A stretch of DNA of 64,000 bases, from positions 124,001-188,000 of the forward strand of contig NC_013082.1 in the NCBI RefSeq assembly GCF_000142805.1. Direction: 5' to 3'. Under the pieces are notes generated by a model. It worked only from the letters and a program-made list of their open reading frames with translations, was not told the origin of the DNA and ran no database searches. Origin of the DNA: Lachancea thermotolerans CBS 6340. Taxonomy: Eukaryota > Ascomycota > Saccharomycetes > Saccharomycetales > Saccharomycetaceae. Made by a program: the position numbers and the translations under genes. Positions within the stretch are counted from its first letter, which is position 1; every line of letters begins with the position of its first letter. This document shows, in pieces, positions 18,334 through 27,240 of the stretch.

Positions 18334-20325
18334 ATGGACATCCGAGAGTACGAACACCATTACGATTTGAACGGCCAGGCTACCGTAGTGAAGCTTGTAA
18401 GGGACTTGAACAAGGACAGCTTCTTGGTTGACGCTCTGGTGCCTCTTCTTGCCTCCGCTGCGAACGTTGAGAAGTCGAACGGAGACTGGAGAAACCTTGT
18501 TCTTCAAAAGTTTGGGATACTGGTGGAAAGAGACGGCCAAGGTAATGAGTGGATCTCGCGGGGAAAAACATGGGAGCTGCTGAAAATCCTAAACCTCCAT
18601 GATGCCTATCGGGACGTGTTTGAAGAACCGGGCGACACAGACGAGGACGATAATAGCGCTAGGTTCGATGGTGAAACGCGTGAAAAGAGAAGCCTCAAGG
18701 GCACCACCCATCAGCTGGGCTCTCCGCTGAAGAAACTGAAGCCCGCGGAAGCGTTCCAAACGGTGAGAACTTTTTCGCATGACCTAGATTTGGCAAGCCC
18801 ACTGGCTGTTCAGCTTGCCAAAAAGCCATTGAAGACTTTCCAGCCCGAAGAGCGCGTCAAACTGGAGCATCTCTTGCAGCACATTCTTTTTCCGGACGAT
18901 CAGTCAATTCAATTTGAGACTGCGCTTCGAAACCTGGAAGAAACTTATCCACAAACGCGATTGAACCTAGATATACCTATCGATGAGCACGGGAACACAT
19001 CGCTGCATTGGCTGTGTTCTATAGCCAACGTTAGACTTACAAAAGACCTCATTCATACCGGAGCTGACCGTCTTCTGGGAGACATGTCTGGTGAATCGGC
19101 ATTGGTCAAAGCCGTAAAGTCTGTGAACAACTACGACTCTGGCACCTTTGAAGAGCTACTGGACTACCTTTACCCTTGCTTAATTTTGCTAGATGAGATG
19201 GGAAGAACGGTACTTCATCACATTGTCATCACATCCGGCATGCCAGGATGCGCCTCGGCTGCCAAGTATTACCTGGACATTTTGATGGGGTGGATAGTGA
19301 AGAAGCAGGCTCGTGAGGTTGCCGGAGACGCAGACATAATAATGACTACAGTGGACCTAAAATGGTTCATTAGCCATGTTTTGAATGCCCGCGATATAAA
19401 CGGTGATACTTGTCTCAACATCGCTTCTAGACTAGGGAACGTCTCGATAGTGGAAGCATTATTGGACTATGGAGCTGATCCTCGGATATCAAACAACTCT
19501 GGTCTGCGCCCAGTGGATTTTGGCGCAGGCGCTAGCAAAATTGAAGCCTCCACTGCAAATGCAGACAATGGGGCCACAGTGACGGCTTTAGGGCCAGACT
19601 CTGCTGTGCTTATAAACAACATACAATCCTTAATCAACACCATCTCCCAAGACTACGACATGGAGATCAAGCAGCACAAGGAGCAACTGAAGAAGCTCCA
19701 CTCAGAACTCAAGACTCAACGAGAGCTTTTGTCTTCATCAAGAGATAGGCTGGCGCAAGCACGCCAGCTTCGTGACGAACACACACAGCTGACGGAACAG
19801 GTTTCTAATATTCAGCAGGCCATTGGAGAAGAAGACGCGAGCTTCAAGAAAGTCAGCGACGAACTTGGAATCAATGACGAGTCGCTAGATATGGCTGAAT
19901 TCGACGCTGACGAGCCATTTCGTATCGAGTTTATCTATGAGTTCCTGGAGAAAAAGCTAGAAGCAGAATATTCCGGTGACCTTGAAAAGTTCCTTGGCAA
20001 TGCTTCACTTGATGAATTAACAGCCCAGCTGATGGAAGAAAGTTCCGGTCAAGAGGAGAGCATACCGCCAGCGGTGCTTCTGCGAGCCCGAATCTGTGCA
20101 TACGAAAAAAATGAGGAAAGCCTCAATAAATCGTTAGAGTCTGTCCACCAAAAGCAAGCGGATTTAGAAGGAAGATTTAGACGAGTGCTCTCTTTATGTT
20201 TGAAGATAGACGAAGACAAGGTGGACGACATGTTAGATGGCCTGTTGCAGGCGATATCTACTGAAGATCCTGAAGACATTGATACGGATGAGATGCAAAG
20301 CTTTTTGAGCAAGCATAACGTATAG
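18334..20325 (+). CDS. SWI6: Swi6, regulatory subunit of SBF and MBF
   Basis: The 663-residue product (803 in S. cerevisiae) has an N-terminal KilA-N/APSES-like fold (about residues 1-100) without a DNA-contacting role. A linker with nuclear-localisation-like KKLK follows. Ankyrin repeats cover about 215-400 (DEHGNTSLHWLC, DEMGRTVLHHI, RDINGDTCLNIASRLGN). A coiled-coil and C-terminal heterodimerisation region comes after about 430. Swi6 partners Swi4 and Mbp1 to drive G1/S transcription. The gene lies convergent with PLM2/TOS4, a family whose S. cerevisiae members are SBF/MBF targets. Order VTA1-SWI6-TOS4 equals YLR181C-YLR182W-YLR183C. Confidence 0.95.
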   Translation: MDIREYEHHYDLNGQATVVKLVRDLNKDSFLVDALVPLLASAANVEKSNGDWRNLVLQKFGILVERDGQGNEWISRGKTWELLKILNLHDAYRDVFEEPGDTDEDDNSARFDGETREKRSLKGTTHQLGSPLKKLKPAEAFQTVRTFSHDLDLASPLAVQLAKKPLKTFQPEERVKLEHLLQHILFPDDQSIQFETALRNLEETYPQTRLNLDIPIDEHGNTSLHWLCSIANVRLTKDLIHTGADRLLGDMSGESALVKAVKSVNNYDSGTFEELLDYLYPCLILLDEMGRTVLHHIVITSGMPGCASAAKYYLDILMGWIVKKQAREVAGDADIIMTTVDLKWFISHVLNARDINGDTCLNIASRLGNVSIVEALLDYGADPRISNNSGLRPVDFGAGASKIEASTANADNGATVTALGPDSAVLINNIQSLINTISQDYDMEIKQHKEQLKKLHSELKTQRELLSSSRDRLAQARQLRDEHTQLTEQVSNIQQAIGEEDASFKKVSDELGINDESLDMAEFDADEPFRIEFIYEFLEKKLEAEYSGDLEKFLGNASLDELTAQLMEESSGQEESIPPAVLLRARICAYEKNEESLNKSLESVHQKQADLEGRFRRVLSLCLKIDEDKVDDMLDGLLQAISTEDPEDIDTDEMQSFLSKHNV

Positions 20326-20486
20326 TCACTGTTAAAGATGTAATGGGGGTGCATTTTATGGGTATGTAATATAGATAAAGGCAATTAAAGCTGAAGGCAT
20401 ACGTTCTCTATAATTTAGTCAGACAATGTTCATATTAGATCAACCGCTTGCGATGTGATTGTACACCGATGTATATAATTAATGCT

Positions 20487-22034
20487 TTATTTAGCCGGTT
20501 TCTTCCAGAAATATTGTTTGTGAACCCTCCTGCAACTTCTCAGGTTCGACCTACCACCTTTCAGTGCCGACACCAATTGCCTTCTATTTTCGTCACTGTC
20601 GTTTTCGACATCGTAATAGTACTCTTCATCCAGAGGTTTACCCGCGGCATCTTTGCCTTGGCGGTAAATAACGCCAATACAGCGCTCAGCCTCGAGAAGC
20701 GCCCTTAGCTCTTTGGGCGCCAGAGTCGAGACTGTCGAATTAACGTCTCGAAGCTGGGTGAAGGGCACCTGCTGGACGTTTGAGAAAGCCAAATGATTAG
20801 CCAGTATGTGCTGCAGTTCCAGGACGTCGACGCCCCGCGATGAAACGTTTAGTAAGATCTCCTCTGCTGACAGCGGGGAGACCTTTTGTTGGTTCTTTCT
20901 TTTGTGTGTCTTTTCGGGAGATGGTGAGGCAAGCTTGCGGCGCCTGGCATTAGCCTCGGTCTTCAACAGCGGTGTTTGAGGATCCTGCTTCTCAAAGTGA
21001 CTGTCGAGTGTTTGCCTCTGGGGAGTTTTGGGTTCTTCAATTTCAACCGCGCCGCCAAAGCTTTCTTTATGCTCTTCCAAGGTTGTATCTTTGGTATCTT
21101 TGTGCTGTAGAGGCGTTGCGGGTTCTGCCAGCAAAGGCTGAGGCTCAAGTGACAGCAAGCGCTCCTTAACGTGTAATTTTGGGGGAAAGGCGGTGTGCAG
21201 GGGAATGTGAACCACTTCGTTATCTGGGGTGCGGGGCTCGAAATCGTCGCTTGTAATTTGCAAAGGCTGAAGCTCATCTTCAGTTTCTGTAGCATTCTGC
21301 GAGTCATCGTCACTGTCACCCAGAGGCTCATAGACGGCGAGCTCGCATTCAGCATGCCGAAAGTCGATAAGAGTCCCATCGATGTAGGGCATAAGAACGG
21401 ACTCTCCTTCCAGCAGCACGAAAGATGTGAGTTTGGCGTTCTTAACAACTTCCCTTGACGACAGTTGCTGCTCAGGCTTGCTCCTCATCAGACGAAATGC
21501 CTTTTCTGGGTGGCTGCAAACGGTGAGGTCGAGATCTAGTTTGAGCGGGAACGCGACGATGAGACCGTTCGAGCCTTTGCACTCGAGCTTGACCTCTCTG
21601 GACTCCGGGTAGTACGTCACGAACGCGTGAAGCCTCGAGATGTTTTTGTGACGGGGCAGGACGATGTCGCAAGCGGCCTGCTTTCTTCCAATAGAGAGCC
21701 TTGTCTCGAGGCGAGAGTTCAGAGGAATTTGGATGGGCCTGACGCTCGCGCTTCCGCGGGATGATAGCTCACGGCGCAGGTCCTGTTCGAGCTCGTAGTC
21801 GGAGTGTGTCTGCGATCCCAGGACGTGCGAGTCTCGGGCTTTGACCGGGGAGGAAGACCGCCCGAGCGTCGAGGAGGGATGCGGAGTGGGGTATTCATGG
21901 TCAACAGGCGCGATCTTTTTATGGAAGAACTTCAGTGTTGAAGGCGAGTGCTTCTCGGAGGGCTGGTAGAAAGGGTCGTCTGGGTCTGCGGGACAGGCCG
22001 CGATGGGCGACGAGGGAGGGAATTGGCCTGGCAT
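20487..22034 (-). CDS. TOS4: FHA-domain protein, Plm2/Tos4 ancestor
   Basis: The 515-residue protein carries an FHA phosphothreonine-binding domain at about residues 108-190, with RLSIGRKQAACDIVLP and KNISRLHAFV showing the canonical GR, S and H residues. The rest is charged and poorly conserved until a C-terminal RSNLRSCRRVHKQYFWKK motif. S. cerevisiae Plm2 (YDR501W) and Tos4 (YLR183C) are duplicates that bind chromatin at G1/S genes and histone deacetylase complexes. This is their single counterpart. Three ACGCGT sites about 185-240 bp upstream predict MBF control. The 161 bp gap to SWI6 is a convergent terminator region. Confidence 0.9.
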   Translation of the reverse strand: MPGQFPPSSPIAACPADPDDPFYQPSEKHSPSTLKFFHKKIAPVDHEYPTPHPSSTLGRSSSPVKARDSHVLGSQTHSDYELEQDLRRELSSRGSASVRPIQIPLNSRLETRLSIGRKQAACDIVLPRHKNISRLHAFVTYYPESREVKLECKGSNGLIVAFPLKLDLDLTVCSHPEKAFRLMRSKPEQQLSSREVVKNAKLTSFVLLEGESVLMPYIDGTLIDFRHAECELAVYEPLGDSDDDSQNATETEDELQPLQITSDDFEPRTPDNEVVHIPLHTAFPPKLHVKERLLSLEPQPLLAEPATPLQHKDTKDTTLEEHKESFGGAVEIEEPKTPQRQTLDSHFEKQDPQTPLLKTEANARRRKLASPSPEKTHKRKNQQKVSPLSAEEILLNVSSRGVDVLELQHILANHLAFSNVQQVPFTQLRDVNSTVSTLAPKELRALLEAERCIGVIYRQGKDAAGKPLDEEYYYDVENDSDENRRQLVSALKGGRSNLRSCRRVHKQYFWKKPAK

Positions 22035-23505
22035 GCGTGTAGGAGGCAGGTTCTTGTCTGGGAATAGTTCTGGCGCAAACGGGGTGCTGTTCTCCAGAAA
22101 GCGCGAAACAGACGGACAAGTTAGTATCGATGAAGAATTCGTTACGGCAGCAAGCGAGGGTTCCCAGCTCGTGTTTTCTGCAAGTCTTTCTCCTGGCTTT
22201 GGCTTTCGGGCTGGCAGACGCGTAAAGAAGCAAGGACAGACGCGAGAGTTTACGCGTTTTTTAACAAATTACGCGTCGCGATGTGCTACACAACCAAAGG
22301 TAAACACGCGCTAACGCGCGCGCAAGCATTCTGGTTGGGCGCAAGTCGGCCCACAGGTCGAAGCCTATCCTATCGATGGCATGCGCGCCCCGAACGCGAG
22401 GGCCCCGCCCTTCTAATAGACAAGATATTCCAAGTCACACAAGTGTAGCGAGAGTCGAAGACGTACCCGCGCGACAGTGCATACCAAGCGCGGGAAGCTG
22501 CTCCGGCCGCATTCTGGGCGAGCTCGGCACGCCTTTCGCAGCTCGCTTTGTTTGAAGCCGGAACCTTCCTCCCGTGGTCTCTTGACTTCAGCGAGAGCGC
22601 GAGAGAGGCCTCTCAGGTGACCGTGCTGCGCCGATGGCGGAGCAGGCGACGTAACGCTAGGCTGTGGACCCCGGCCTGTGGACCCGGGCCCGCGAAACCG
22701 CTTCCCCGTGACGAAACACGCCGCAGACACCTGACCAGGCACCTGACCAGACGCCGTAGCTCCCAACAGAGCACTAACTGCAAGGGCTTCGCACAACACA
22801 GCCTGCGTACATGAGCCAAGGCGCTCCACTCACTGCGGGGTGCATCGAGGCTGCCAAGCAGGAGAGGATCGCGTTATTTCTACGATCAAGGCGGTGTATG
22901 CCCGCGACTAAAACAACGTGAGAAGTCCCGAGCGACAGCCCATCGGCACCCGTGGCTCATTCCTCGAACTTTCTGCAGCAACTTCCGACACTCTGCGGCC
23001 TCGGCGTGTACTGCGACCGTGCTCCTGCTCTCGCTCTAGCATCAGTTCTCGCCTTTGTTATCGCCTTTGTCATCGCCTCTGTCCTCACACTTCAAATGTC
23101 ACTATATTCTTTCAAGACATTCCACAGTTAAAGACACAGAGGTTCCACACCTACCCCAAGCAACGCAAGTAGCACACAGAGACGCTTCTTACAGCGTTGG
23201 AGGCATCTCGCGTGGTGGGAAATATGATGCACCGTCTAGCCGAGCGCGCAGCATGTACAGCGTGCGCGCACGGCTTAGTGACCTCCGATTTCGTCGGAAC
23301 ACAGCTACTGCAGACGGGAGACACAGTGACCAGAAGCCGAACAGGTGCGTGGAGAACCCATGGCGCACCGGCAGAAGTGTATATATGAGGCCACGGATGG
23401 CGGCGATGGACGGGGAGTGATTGGAGCAATACAGTAGAGCAGGAGCACCCAGCAGCACTGCCAACAGACAACACACATACACGCACGGACGTCACGCAGT
23501 TAGCC
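22035..23505. other. long TOS4-JLP1 divergent intergenic region
   Basis: This 1.47 kb GC-rich region holds the MCB cluster near 22218-22276 and, further on, the JLP1 upstream region. Several short frames overlap in opposite strands (for example 22413-22829) but none has a recognisable domain. No tRNA boxes seen. Confidence 0.55.
22218..22276. promoter_or_regulatory. cluster of three MCB elements (ACGCGT)
   Basis: ACGCGT occurs at 22218-22223, 22252-22257 and 22271-22276, with further CGCG-rich half-sites to about 22322. MCB is the Mbp1-Swi6 binding site. Distance to the TOS4 ATG is about 185-240 bp. Confidence 0.8.
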
Positions 23506-24687
23506 ATGCCGCACGCAAGCACAAAACAAAAAAGCGCAGTCACCAGCGACGCCAAGATCTACGGAAACTTCGACACGCACTTCTTCCACGGGCAGGACGA
23601 GGTTGGCAAGGACGGCGTCCTCCGGCTAGACCCCAAGTACCGCGCGCAGTCCGGGTTCCCTGAGTTCCTGCCCGAGTGGGACCCCCAGCAGAAGCTGCCC
23701 GCACTGCGGTTCCACGAGTACCACGACCCCGCGCTCCGCGCGGACCCAAAGCTGCCCCACCTGCTGGGCGGGGCAGGCGCGGAGGACGCGCCGCGCGTGC
23801 GCAAGATCACGCCCAAGCTCGGAACTGAGGTCGAGGGCGTGCAGATCAGCCAGCTGAGCGCGGCGGGCAAGGACGAACTCGCGCTGCTCGTTGCGCAGCG
23901 CGGCGTCGTTCTGTTCCGCAAGCAGGACTTCGCGCAGTACGGGCCTGGGTTCGCGGTCGAGTACGGGCGTCACTTCGGGCGTCTCCACGTGCACCAGACC
24001 TCGGGCGCGCCCCGCGGCCACGACTAGCTGCACATCACCTTCCGTCGCCCGGACGTCAAGGAGTTCCACCGCGTGTTCAACGACAGCGTCACCGCGGTCG
24101 GCTGGCACACGGACGTCTCGTACGAGCTCCAGCCACCCTCCTACACCTTCTTCGGCGTGCTTGAGGGCCCCGCCGGCGGCGGCGACACGCTCTTCAGCGA
24201 CTCCATCACCGCGTTCGAGCGCCTGTCGCCCACGTTCCAGGAGTTCCTCAGCACGCTGCACGTGGTCCACAGCTCCAAAGAGCAGGCCCAGAACTCTGCG
24301 AATCAGGGCGGCATTCAGCGCCGCGAGCCCGTTGCCCACGTCCACCCGCTCGTGCGCGTGCACCCAGTGCTGGGTCGCCGCTCGCTCTTCGTTAACCGCT
24401 CGTTCTCGCGCCGTATCGTGGAGCTCAAGAAGCCCGAGTCTGACCGCATCCTGGAGTTTCTCTACGATCTGATCGACCACTCTCACGACCTGCAGCTTCG
24501 CGCCAACTGGGAGCCCGGCACCGTGGCTGTCTGGGACAACCGCCGCGTCCACCACACGGCCATCATCGACTGGGAAGAACCTATTCTCAGACATGCCTTC
24601 CGCGTCACGCCGCAGGCCGAGCGCCCGGTAGAGGACCTCAAGTATCTGAACGACGAAACCTACTATCCTTCAGAGGACACCAATTGA
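23506..24687 (+). pseudogene. JLP1: JLP1-like sulfonate/alpha-ketoglutarate dioxygenase with one in-frame stop
   Basis: A 393-codon frame similar to S. cerevisiae Jlp1 (412 residues, TauD family) is interrupted by a single TAG at 24025-24027 (codon 174). The frame is otherwise open from the ATG at 23506 to 24687. The iron ligands HTD (H201, D203) and the distal DNRRVHHTAI region all lie after the stop, so the 173-residue product would lack activity. Jlp1 oxidises sulfonates, using Fe(II) and 2-oxoglutarate, to release sulfite. The context HD-stop-LHITF suggests a sense codon such as GAG was lost. No other break is seen, so decay is recent, or this is a strain polymorphism, a sequencing error or programmed readthrough. 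About 65 % GC. Confidence 0.85.
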
Positions 24688-25176
24688 CCCGCGCGCGCGC
24701 CGCTGTCGCCTACGCAAAGTATGTACTGTTTACAAGATGTAAACCACGAAAATGTTATTGTTTGTTTTGAGACTACAAGTGAATTCTACGAGGCCCTTGG
24801 CATTTGCCTTTGGGTAGCGATGCCCTGTTGAAGTTTTCCAAAGGTAAGTCTTTCTGGTAGTGAAATTACAATATCGAATAGAAATCTCGGCGATGAGCTA
24901 GTATTTCGGAAAGCTAGAAAATGAACGCAATAGCGACGCACAAAGAGCCGGACTCAAGGATAGCGAGCACGCTTTCCGCGCGCCGCGCATGCGTGCGTCC
25001 GAACTGGGGTGTTGTTTCCTCGGACTCTGGCGCCCTGGCGTCTCGGAGACTCGCGCGCCACAGCACACCGCGACACAGGCGTGAATAGCGACAATTGCCA
25101 GGCTGATGTATATATATACGCTTGCGGGGTGTACGCAACGTTGTGCCCACCGCCGCAAGCTCTATCGAGCACCGCA
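24688..25176. other. JLP1-reductase intergenic region
   Basis: This 489 bp stretch has an AT-rich part just after JLP1 and a TATATATA run near 25110, about 65 bp before the reductase start, likely its TATA element. GCGATGAGCTA at 24890-24900 matches the PAC motif by sequence, but no ribosome-biogenesis gene follows. Confidence 0.55.
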
Positions 25177-26085
25177 ATGACACACAGCATCGATATCAAC
25201 CGCGACACACGCTACAAACTCAACAATGGCACCGAGGTTCCCGTGATCGGGTTCGGTGTGTACGACATCCCGGTCGAGGAGACCGCGCAGCGGGTATACA
25301 CCGCGCTCCAGGAGGGATACCGACACATTGACACAGCGGTGGTGTACGAGAATCAGAAGCAGGCCGCGCAGGGCGTGCACCGATTTCTGGAGGAGACCGG
25401 GACGCCGCGCGAGGAGGTGTGGTTCACGACCAAGCTGTGGAACACGCAGCAGGGTCGCGACGCAACGCCGCGCGCGCTGGAGGAGATCGCCGCGGACGTG
25501 AAGGAGTTCATCGGGTACGTGGACCTGCTGCTGCTGCACTCGCCGCTCACGGACGCGCAGCGGCGCCTGGAGACGTGGGCCGTACTGGAGCGCGCGGTGC
25601 AGGAGCCTGCGTCGAGTGCGCTGGAGATTCGCGCCATCGGCGTGTCGAACTTCGGCGTGCGTCACCTGCAGGAGCTGCTGGAGGTGGCGACTGTGAAGCC
25701 TGTGGTGGACCAGCTGGAGCTACACCCCTGGCTACCACGCGCGGAGCTGCGTGCATTCCTGCGCGAGAATGGGATCCTCGCGGAGGCCTACTCGCCACTG
25801 ACGCAGGGCGTGCGCCTGCAGGACCCGGAGCTGCTCGCGTTGGAAGCCAAGTCCGGCCTGAGCAAGGGCGAGATCCTGCTGAGATGGTCCTTCCTGCAGG
25901 GCTTCGCCGTGCTGGTGAAGAGTAACAACCCGCAGCGCATTCGCGACAACCTGGCCGTGCTACCAGCCAAGACCGACTCCTGGAAGGTCTCGCTGGACCA
26001 GGAGTTGTGGGACGCGCTGGACAAGCCCGACAGCCACGACGTGGCCACCTGGGGTCAGAAGGACCCCACAGAGTACACTGTCTAG
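25177..26085 (+). CDS. NADPH-dependent aldo/keto reductase, YJR096W-like
   Basis: The protein is 302 residues from the ATG at 25177. The catalytic tetrad is visible as D52 and Y57 (HIDTAVVYENQ), K86 (FTTKLWN) and H121 (LLLLHSPL). The AKR signatures GYRHIDTAVVYENQ and IGVSNFGVRHLQELL are also present. The closest family I recognise is S. cerevisiae YJR096W (xylose and arabinose reductase activity, AKR3 group), which shares YDIP and LLLLHSPL. It reduces aldehydes and sugars in the cytosol. In-frame sequence upstream to 25009 runs through the TATATATA element and is rejected as a start. Gene is about 62 % GC. Neither it nor JLP1 belongs to the surrounding conserved order. Confidence 0.88.
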   Translation: MTHSIDINRDTRYKLNNGTEVPVIGFGVYDIPVEETAQRVYTALQEGYRHIDTAVVYENQKQAAQGVHRFLEETGTPREEVWFTTKLWNTQQGRDATPRALEEIAADVKEFIGYVDLLLLHSPLTDAQRRLETWAVLERAVQEPASSALEIRAIGVSNFGVRHLQELLEVATVKPVVDQLELHPWLPRAELRAFLRENGILAEAYSPLTQGVRLQDPELLALEAKSGLSKGEILLRWSFLQGFAVLVKSNNPQRIRDNLAVLPAKTDSWKVSLDQELWDALDKPDSHDVATWGQKDPTEYTV

Positions 26086-26477
26086 TGCGTGCCCAGCGGC
26101 CTCCTGCCGCGCTCAATGGCCCACGACGCGGCTCTGCAGGGGCCTCGTCGCCCGTCCATAGCTCATCGCGTATAGCATGTAACTCCTAATCTCTAGCCCC
26201 GAACTCAAAGCATGTGACCTCTAACTCGTTTCTCGTGACCTCTAACTCATAGTTCTCCTTCTGACACGTGCCACGAAATGGCTACCTTTGGACTGCTCCA
26301 CCCGTACATCTTTCATATTCCTCAGAAAAAATAAAAATGTAAAGACTCTTTTTGTTGATTACGTCGCCAGCGACGGCTCAGTCCTCCTTCCGGGGCCTGG
26401 TAAGGTAGAATCATGAAAAATTGGGCAAGCGAGCGGCGTGTTGAACACATCACAAGGCAGTAGAAGCATTAGCAAAG
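26086..26477. other. reductase-RPL37 intergenic region
   Basis: This 392 bp region contains a CACGTG at 26265-26270 and a Rap1-type site at 26300-26308 (listed separately). No gene seen. Confidence 0.6.
26298..26310 (+). promoter_or_regulatory. Rap1 site before RPL37
   Basis: CCACCCGTACATC matches the Rap1 core ACCCRYACA. Rap1 sites drive ribosomal-protein genes in yeasts. It lies about 170 bp before the RPL37 ATG. Confidence 0.7.
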
Positions 26478-27115
26478 ATGGGTAGTATGTGAGGGAATGA
26501 AATTCAGGACAGAGATAATGGAGCCAAGGGTGTACGATAATGCGAGAGCGCTGGAGCGATGATGTTTTGGTGGCCGAAAGACGCTGCTTCTAGACCGATA
26601 CCAGACACAGGGAAATGGAGAACTTGAGACAGACAGGACTAGATAACAAAGCTCGCAACAACCGCAGGGATCAATAAAGGTCGCAGCATGGGCTCGGCCG
26701 TCGGCGGACAGACTGGCGGCGGTTAATTTCGCCCTGGGGTGTAGCTGCTGCTGCGAAACATCTTTCGAGCGACTTCTCGCTCTACGCTCCACGCAACGCA
26801 CGCTATGCGTCGCTTTGGCTCAACGCACCTATTCAACTTACTAACACACTTGCAGAGGGTACTCCTTCATTCGGTAAGCGTCACAACAAGTCTCACACTT
26901 TGTGCAACAGATGCGGTAAGCGTTCTTTCCACATCCAAAAGAAGACCTGTGCTTCTTGCGGTTACCCAGCTGCTAAGATGAGATCTTACAACTGGGGTGC
27001 CAAGGCTAAGAGAAGAAGAACTACCGGTTCCGGCAGAATGGGCTACTTGAAGAACGTCTCCAGAAGATTCAAGAACGGCTTCCAAACCGGTGTTGCCAAG
27101 CCTCAATCCGCTTAG
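26478..27115 (+). CDS. RPL37A: ribosomal protein eL37, spliced
   Basis: Two exons: 26478-26484 (ATGGGTA, seven bases) and 26856-27115. Joined they give 88 residues, the exact eL37 length, starting [16 protein letters not shown]. Four zinc-finger cysteines are visible (CNRCGKR, CASCGYP). It is part of the large ribosomal subunit near the exit tunnel. In S. cerevisiae RPL37A/B also carry an intron right after the first codons. The gene lies between the PLM2/TOS4-JLP1 region and LCD1, matching YDR500C and YLR185W order. The exon-2 codon bias is strong, as for ribosomal proteins. Confidence 0.96.
26485..26855 (+). other. RPL37 intron (371 nt)
   Basis: The donor is GTATGT at 26485, the branch site TACTAAC at 26839-26845, and the acceptor TGCAG ends at 26855. 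The branch-to-acceptor spacing is 10 nt. No snoRNA-like box pairs were recognised inside. Confidence 0.93.
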
Positions 27116-27240
27116 GTGGAGAGTTGTCCCGCTTTGATGACTCTGTACTTTTATAGTTCACATATACACTAAGAATTAGTTGTGCTAGAATTCAGCGCTG
27201 CGACTCGTTTTGTCCACGCCAGGCTTCTCGGCGGCTCTTT

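Noticed and set aside
22413-22829. 138-codon minus-strand frame in the TOS4-JLP1 gap
   Set aside because: GC-rich sequence opens several overlapping frames on both strands; none shows a motif.
24890-24900. PAC-like GCGATGAGCTA upstream of the reductase
   Set aside because: No RRPE partner at the usual spacing and no ribosome-biogenesis gene follows; likely chance.
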